The position numbers and the translations under genes were made by a program. The notes beneath the pieces are model-generated. The model was given only the letters and a program-made list of their open reading frames with translations. It did no database searches and had not been told where the DNA came from. Source: JAHJTW01 sp964545545 (GTDB lineage: Bacteria > Krumholzibacteriota > Krumholzibacteriia > LZORAL124-64-63). From it: a DNA stretch of 26,304 bases. The stretch spans positions 1-26,304 of the forward strand of contig CAZJGK010000043.1 in NCBI GenBank assembly GCA_964545545.1, read 5' to 3'. This document shows, piece by piece, positions 22,116 through 26,304 of the stretch. Each line of letters begins with the position of its first letter. The stretch's first letter is position 1.

Positions 22116-22803
22116 GATCCTGCTCGGCCGGGTTATCTGCGGCGGGAGTTTCGTCGTCCGGATTCGGTCGAGCCCCTGGATCGGATTCTGCCGCCTCACC
22201 CGTCACGGGCGCCTCCAGATATTCCTGGAGTTCCTCTTCCGATATTTCCCGGCCGATCTTGCTGGCGAAGTTCAGCAATTGCTCCCGGTCCCCGACCATG
22301 TCCTCGAGTTCAGGCAAATCAGGCAACTGTCCCAGACCTTTCAGGCCGAGATGGTTGAGGAATTCGCGCGTCGTTCCATATAGCAGCGGATTGCCGACCG
22401 ACTGGGACCGGCCCACCACGGTGATGAGATTGCGCTCGGTAAGGGTGCTGATGGCCCCGCTGCTGTTGACGCCGCGGATCTCGTCGATTTCGATCCGGGT
22501 GATGGGCTGGCGATAGGCAATGATGGCCAGGACCTCGAGCCCGGCCTTGGACAAGCGGGTAAAACGCCGGGACTTGAGCATCTTCTCGACACCCGGCGAA
22601 AATTCCGGCCTGGTGGCGATCTGCCAACCGCCGCCGAATTCAACCACGGTAAAAGCATGACCGGCCTGGGTGTATTCGGCCTCAAGTTCCTTGATCGTGT
22701 CGCGGATATCCGCGTTCTCGGCGCCCACGAGAATCTTCTTCAGGCGGCCGACGGTCAACGGGCAGTCGGCGGCAAAAAGCAGGGCTTCGATTTCCCTTTT
22801 CAC
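22093..22803 (-). CDS. scpB: Segregation and condensation protein ScpB
   Basis: ScpB is the winged-helix partner of ScpA in the SMC-ScpAB condensin. The 236-residue product has KREIEALLFAADCPLT at the N-terminus, then GGWQIATRPEF, LSKAGLEVLAIIAYRQPITR and EIDEIRGVNSSGAISTL, all family hallmarks. LLYGTTREFLNHLGLKGLGQLP is the second winged helix. A charged tail of about 45 residues, rich in E, D and P, follows and is poorly conserved in the family. The start is GTG at 22801-22803, overlapping the scpA stop as GTGA. A much longer in-frame upstream reading is antisense noise over scpA. Confidence 0.95.
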   Translation of the reverse strand: MKREIEALLFAADCPLTVGRLKKILVGAENADIRDTIKELEAEYTQAGHAFTVVEFGGGWQIATRPEFSPGVEKMLKSRRFTRLSKAGLEVLAIIAYRQPITRIEIDEIRGVNSSGAISTLTERNLITVVGRSQSVGNPLLYGTTREFLNHLGLKGLGQLPDLPELEDMVGDREQLLNFASKIGREISEEELQEYLEAPVTGEAAESDPGARPNPDDETPAADNPAEQDHGSETER

Positions 22804-23687
22804 GCGCCACTCTCCCTGGCGGAAAGAGATCCGGCGGCCGCGGCGGAATCCGCACCGGAGGCGGGCTCCTGGATCCAGATGGGGCCGTGAATTTCGGTCT
22901 GCAGGAATTGGAGCACACCGGACTTGACCATTTCCAGAATGGCGATGAAAGTCACGATGACCTCCATCTTGATCGTGTCGTTGGCAAAAAGATCGCCGAA
23001 GGCCACCATACCGCCGGCGGCAAGACGTTGGCGGATCAAGAGTATTTTTTCTTCGACGGTGAAGGGTTCCCGTACGACGGCGTGCCCGGGTTTGCTGGTC
23101 AGGCGCTCGAAGATTCCCGCCACCGCAGCCAGCAGGTCGAACATCTCGATACGAAGCTTGGGCTCGAGGTCCAGGTCCCCGGTGAAGGGGTATTTCCCGC
23201 CGCGCAAATGATAACGACACCGCTGGCTTTCGTGTTGCTGAAAGGCATCAGCGGCCTCCTTGAATCGCTTGTACTCCAGGAGTCGGCGCACCAGTTCGGC
23301 CCGAGGATCATCAAGATCCTGTTCGTCGTTGTCCAATCGCGAGGGCATAAGCATCTTCATCTTGATCACCAGCAGGGTGGCCGCCATGGTCAGGAAATCC
23401 CCGGCCTGGTCCAGGCTGACGCTCTGGATAATCTCGATATGCTTGATGAACTGGTCGGTGATGCGCGCGATGGGGATGTCGTATATGTCGACCTGTTCCT
23501 TCTGGATCAGATGCAACAGCAGATCGAGCGGACCCTGGAAAAAATCGCTCAGCTCGACCTGGTAGGCACTGCTGGAGCGAAAATAATCAAGATCAGGCGG
23601 TAGACTGTCCAGGTTCCAGACACCCGGCAGAGAATCGCCGACAGCGGGGAAATCCTTGTCCCCGGACATGCGGACGGCTTGAATCAA
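22800..23687 (-). CDS. scpA: Segregation and condensation protein ScpA
   Basis: ScpA is the kleisin that bridges the SMC heads and binds ScpB. The 295-residue protein has FQGPLDLLLHLIQKEQVDIYDIPIARITDQF, the kleisin N-terminal helix, at about 50-80. It is followed by DFLTMAATLLVIKMKMLMP, a variable middle, and a C-terminal winged helix (VIVTFIAILEMVKSGVLQFLQ). An N-terminal extension of about 40 residues precedes the conserved start. The TTG at 23685-23687 is preferred because AAAGGAGG precedes it at ideal spacing; the ATG six codons in has none. It begins 18 bases past the trpS stop. Confidence 0.95.
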   Translation of the reverse strand: MIQAVRMSGDKDFPAVGDSLPGVWNLDSLPPDLDYFRSSSAYQVELSDFFQGPLDLLLHLIQKEQVDIYDIPIARITDQFIKHIEIIQSVSLDQAGDFLTMAATLLVIKMKMLMPSRLDNDEQDLDDPRAELVRRLLEYKRFKEAADAFQQHESQRCRYHLRGGKYPFTGDLDLEPKLRIEMFDLLAAVAGIFERLTSKPGHAVVREPFTVEEKILLIRQRLAAGGMVAFGDLFANDTIKMEVIVTFIAILEMVKSGVLQFLQTEIHGPIWIQEPASGADSAAAAGSLSARESGA

Positions 23688-23705
23688 CAGGATCCTCCTT
23701 TATCC

Positions 23706-24707
23706 TCAGCCAAGGCCCATGACTTCATGAACTTCGGCCATGGTCTGAGCGGCCACGGCGCGGGCCTGCTCGCAACCATGGGCAATGATCTCATCCAGTT
23801 TATGCGGATCGGCTTCGTAGGCGGCTCTCCGTTCACGCAAGGGAGCGAAATAATCACTGACACCCGCGGCGAGCTTGAGCTTGCAGTCAACACAGCCCCG
23901 GTCGGCGCCGCGACACTCGCGGGCGGTTTCGGCGGCCTGATCAGGCAGGAATTTCTGAAACCAGGTATAGACGGCACAAACCTCGGGACGGCCGGGGTCG
24001 CTGCGGCGCAAACGGCCCGGGTCGGTGAAGGCGGGTTTGATTTTAGCCAGGATTTCTTCCGGGGAAGCGGAAATCTCGACGGTGTTTCCCAGGGATTTGC
24101 TCATGCGCTTGCCGTCGGTGCCGGGGAAGCGAGCAAATTTCGTGACCAGGGCCCTGGGCTCCGGGAAAACATCCCCGAACACCCGGTTGAATTTGCGGGC
24201 CATTTCCCGGGTGAGCTCCAGGTGCGGCAACTGATCCTCTCCCACGGGGACGCAATGGGCCTTGTAGGCCAGAATGTCCGCCGCCTGCAGCACCGGATAG
24301 CCCAAGTGCCCGTAGCTGATCTCCCCGCCCAGATTCAAGTCCCGGACCTGTTCCTTGAAGGTGGGGTTGCGCTCGAGCCGCCCCATGCTGATCAGCATGG
24401 CCAGCAACAGGTAGAGTTCGGCGTGTTCCTTGATTTCGGACTGGATGAACAGCACGGATTTTTCGGGGTCCAGCCCCGCTCCCAGCCAGTCCAGAAACAT
24501 TTCCCTGCTGTGGTGCTTGATCTGGTCCACCTTGTCCGGGGCGGTGGTCAGGACATGCCAGTCCGCTACCATGAAATAGCAGGAATACTCATCCTGGAGC
24601 CGGACCCAGTTCTCCAGGGCGCCCGTGTAATTGCCCCAGTGCAGCAGGCCGGTGGGTCGGACTCCGCTGAGTATGATCTGTTTGCCGACCGGGACGTTGG
24701 CTGTCAT
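23706..24707 (-). CDS. trpS: Tryptophanyl-tRNA synthetase
   Basis: TrpS charges tRNA-Trp with tryptophan. The 333-residue class I synthetase has PTGLLHWGNYTGAL (18-31, the HIGH region), YPVLQAADILAYKAHCVPVGEDQ, and KRMSKSLGN (200-208, the KMSKS loop), with a typical C-terminal helical end. The ATG at 24705-24707 gives the usual family N-terminus; the upstream in-frame extension crosses the promoter and leader. A near-consensus promoter and a 7-bp hairpin lie upstream, so trpS probably heads the operon that runs through scpA and beyond. Confidence 0.97.
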   Translation of the reverse strand: MTANVPVGKQIILSGVRPTGLLHWGNYTGALENWVRLQDEYSCYFMVADWHVLTTAPDKVDQIKHHSREMFLDWLGAGLDPEKSVLFIQSEIKEHAELYLLLAMLISMGRLERNPTFKEQVRDLNLGGEISYGHLGYPVLQAADILAYKAHCVPVGEDQLPHLELTREMARKFNRVFGDVFPEPRALVTKFARFPGTDGKRMSKSLGNTVEISASPEEILAKIKPAFTDPGRLRRSDPGRPEVCAVYTWFQKFLPDQAAETARECRGADRGCVDCKLKLAAGVSDYFAPLRERRAAYEADPHKLDEIIAHGCEQARAVAAQTMAEVHEVMGLG

Positions 24708-24731
24708 GGAATAGGTGGACCTTTGCGCAAG

Positions 24732-24752
24732 CCCGGACCATGTAAGTCCGGG
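24732..24752 (-). other. Hairpin in the trpS leader
   Basis: A perfect 7-bp inverted repeat, CCCGGAC and GTCCGGG, with a 7-base loop lies between the promoter and the trpS start. No T-tract follows, so it is not an intrinsic terminator. The leader is too short for a T-box, and I see no Trp-rich leader peptide. Confidence 0.4.
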
Positions 24753-24780
24753 ACGGGTGAATGCTCGTGACCAAGGACGA

Positions 24781-24809
24781 AAAGTACCATCCCCGCGGTG
24801 ACCTGTCAA
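24781..24809 (-). promoter_or_regulatory. Promoter of the trpS operon
   Basis: A perfect -35 box TTGACA (24804-24809), a 17-base spacer and TACTTT (24781-24786) stand in the 119-base gap between the xerD stop and trpS. The -10 keeps the key first T, A and last T. The leader would be about 65 bases. Confidence 0.6.
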
Positions 24810-24826
24810 AGCACCTTACCGTGGCA

Positions 24827-25738
24827 TCAGGCGCCGGAACGCGGATGAGCCTGCAGCCACACCTCGTGCAGCCAGGTGCGGTCCACATGGGTATAGATCT
24901 CCGTGGTCGAGATGTCCGCATGCCCGAGCAGCTCCTGGACGACCCTCAAGTCCGCGCCTCCGGCCAGAAGGTGGGTGGCGTAACTATGGCGGAGGGTATG
25001 AGGGGATAGTCCGGCGCTGAGACCGACTTCCCGACCTCTTCGCTTCACGATATTCCAGACGGAAATCCTGCTGAGGCGTCCCCCCCGGCTGTTGAGGAAC
25101 ATGGCCGGGGATCCGGGCCCCTGGCTTTCGAGCAGGGGCCTGGCCTGGTCAAGATAGCGCTGCAGCACTTCCAGGCAGGGCCCGCCCACCGGAACGCGCC
25201 GTTGTTTGGACCCCTTGCCCCGCAGCATCAGCGTGCCCTCCGATGGATCAAGATCCCGCACGTCCAAACCGCACAGCTCCCCCACCCGACATCCGGATCC
25301 GTAAAGAGTTTCCAGGATGGTGCGGTTGCGCGACGGCAGGGGTTTGTCCTCCTCGGGAAGGTCCAGAAAGCGCGCCACTTGCGCGGGTGAAAGATAAACC
25401 GGCAACTTCCGGCCCCGGCGAGGAGCAATCAGGGTCGCCGTCGGGTCCTCGCTCAGGTCTCCCTCGCTCATCAGGAAGCGGAAAAAGGACCTCAGGGTGG
25501 AAAGCAGTCGCGCCCGGCTGCTGGCCTGCAAACGTGCGGACACAAACAGCAGGAAAGCCCGCAACTCCTCACTGGTGATGGCACCGGGAACCAGACCCCG
25601 GGGAAGCGACCAGGTTTGCAGGTGGGAAAGGTCCTGATGCATGGCCTGGCGGGTAGCGGTCGCAAGACCTTTTTCGGCCAGGACATGGGACAGGAAACTG
25701 TCCGTCGCCGATTCCCAGGCTTCCTGGTCCAGGCTCAC
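24827..25738 (-). CDS. xerD: XerC/XerD-type tyrosine recombinase
   Basis: Xer recombinases resolve chromosome dimers at dif during division. The 303-residue protein has an N-terminal SAM-like core-binding domain and a C-terminal catalytic domain with the full set of active residues: Arg151 (GSGCRVGEL), Lys175 (RGKGSK), His247 and Arg250 (SPHTLRHSYATHLL), His273 (LLGHADISTTEIY) and the nucleophile Tyr282. XerD is preferred over XerC on general resemblance (GADLRVVQELLGHADISTTEIYTHV), but the sequence alone does not decide. The start is GTG at 25736-25738 with GGGAG upstream, overlapping the uvrC stop as GTGA. No integrase-like context is present. Confidence 0.93.
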   Translation of the reverse strand: MSLDQEAWESATDSFLSHVLAEKGLATATRQAMHQDLSHLQTWSLPRGLVPGAITSEELRAFLLFVSARLQASSRARLLSTLRSFFRFLMSEGDLSEDPTATLIAPRRGRKLPVYLSPAQVARFLDLPEEDKPLPSRNRTILETLYGSGCRVGELCGLDVRDLDPSEGTLMLRGKGSKQRRVPVGGPCLEVLQRYLDQARPLLESQGPGSPAMFLNSRGGRLSRISVWNIVKRRGREVGLSAGLSPHTLRHSYATHLLAGGADLRVVQELLGHADISTTEIYTHVDRTWLHEVWLQAHPRSGA

Positions 25739-26304
25739 GAGCCGCTCCCTGTACGTTCAAAAAAAACGAGGATGGAAACCACATCGTGGCGGCTGATTCC
25801 GCGCACCTCACCGAGCTCGGCGGCAGTGGCGGCACGGATTTTTTCCACCGAACCGAAATGATGCAACAGGGAAAGTTTCTTGACCTGCCCGATGCCCGGC
25901 ACAAGGTCAAGCTCACTGGCCGTGGTAAGACGGTCCCGCAGCAGACGGTGGTAGGTGATGGCGAAGCGATGGGCCTCATCCCGCACCCGCTGCAGGAGTT
26001 TCAGCGGCTCGCTGTTGCGGGCCAGCTGCAGGAGGCCCTTTTCTCGGTAGATGGTTTCCTCCTTTTTGGCCAGACCGATCAACTGGGCGCCGTGAAAACC
26101 ATATCGGCCCAGAACCTCCCTGGCCACGGACAACTGGCCGGCCCCGCCGTCAACCATCACCAGATCGGCGGCAGGAAGTCCCTTGGCAGCCAATTTTCCG
26201 TAGTAACGGTCCATGACTTCACCCATGCTCGCGAAATCGTCGATCTGCTTGACGGTCTTGATCCGGAACCTCCGGTAGCGGCTCTTGACAGGTTTGCCAT
26301 CCTT
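25735..26304 (-). CDS. uvrC: Excinuclease ABC subunit C, UvrC (3' part only)
   Basis: UvrC makes the two incisions in nucleotide excision repair. Only the last 189 residues are in the window; the frame continues past 26304. It begins in KDGKPVKSRYRRFRIKT, the start of the RNase H-like nuclease domain, followed by DDFASMGEVM and LVMVDGGAGQL with a catalytic Asp. KKEETIYRE and RDEAHRFAITYHR come next. The C-terminus is a helix-hairpin-helix pair (LVPGIGQVKKLSLLHHFGSVEKI), the DNA-binding end of the protein. It is normal to its C-terminal end and overlaps xerD by four bases. Confidence 0.96.
   Translation of the reverse strand, partial: KDGKPVKSRYRRFRIKTVKQIDDFASMGEVMDRYYGKLAAKGLPAADLVMVDGGAGQLSVAREVLGRYGFHGAQLIGLAKKEETIYREKGLLQLARNSEPLKLLQRVRDEAHRFAITYHRLLRDRLTTASELDLVPGIGQVKKLSLLHHFGSVEKIRAATAAELGEVRGISRHDVVSILVFFERTGSGS

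Noticed and set aside
24708..24826. A T-box or Trp attenuator before trpS
   Set aside because: The leader is too short, with no T-box sequence, no run of Trp codons and no terminator hairpin.
24827..25738. Tyrosine recombinase as a phage or integron integrase
   Set aside because: It has the size and motifs of a Xer housekeeping recombinase and overlaps uvrC; no mobile genes or attachment-site repeats are nearby, and the tRNA-Gly gene is 24 kb away and intact.

Overview
The window is a compact, moderately GC-rich bacterial chromosome segment made mostly of housekeeping genes. All 19 protein genes are on the minus strand; only a tRNA-Gly gene is on the plus strand. A lapA-lapB pair, which in known bacteria controls lipopolysaccharide synthesis, points to an outer-membraned (diderm) organism. 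The tandem secreted proteins that begin with MKK, and the general gene order, resemble uncultured lineages around the FCB group, such as Krumholzibacteriota, Eisenbacteria or Latescibacterota. That placement is a guess from memory, not a computed result.

Layout in the direction of transcription (high to low coordinates): the 3' end of uvrC overlaps xerD. A promoter then precedes a tight run trpS-scpA-scpB-rluB-hisC-aroF-cmk/plsC, followed by rpsA with its own candidate promoter and a strong intrinsic terminator. A second run follows: mtaB-miaB-lapA-lapB-SPOR protein-mutS. Next come a GAF-domain sensor-like gene, mutL and miaA. The last part is less ordinary. It holds a tandem pair of nearly identical genes for secreted proteins of unknown function, each with its own terminator hairpin. 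These are convergent with the tRNA-Gly(CCC) gene, and the window ends in the start of a DUF512 (PDZ plus radical SAM) gene.

Functional themes: DNA repair (uvrC, mutS, mutL), chromosome segregation and dimer resolution (scpA, scpB, xerD), tRNA position-37 modification (miaA, miaB, mtaB), translation (trpS, rpsA, tRNA), aromatic amino acid synthesis (aroF, possibly hisC), and envelope functions (lapA, lapB, the SPOR protein, and the PlsC half of the fusion). Many junctions are 4-base ATGA or GTGA overlaps, and seven genes probably use GTG or TTG starts.

I found no CRISPR array, insertion sequence, prophage or recognisable new defence system. The points most worth a second look are the tandem secreted paralogues, which have a fully identical 3' part and terminators with a compensatory base-pair change; the GAF/degenerate-GGDEF protein between mutS and mutL, with a tandem repeat at its promoter; the cmk-plsC gene fusion; the terminator that abuts the mtaB ribosome binding site; and an altered endonuclease motif in MutL.
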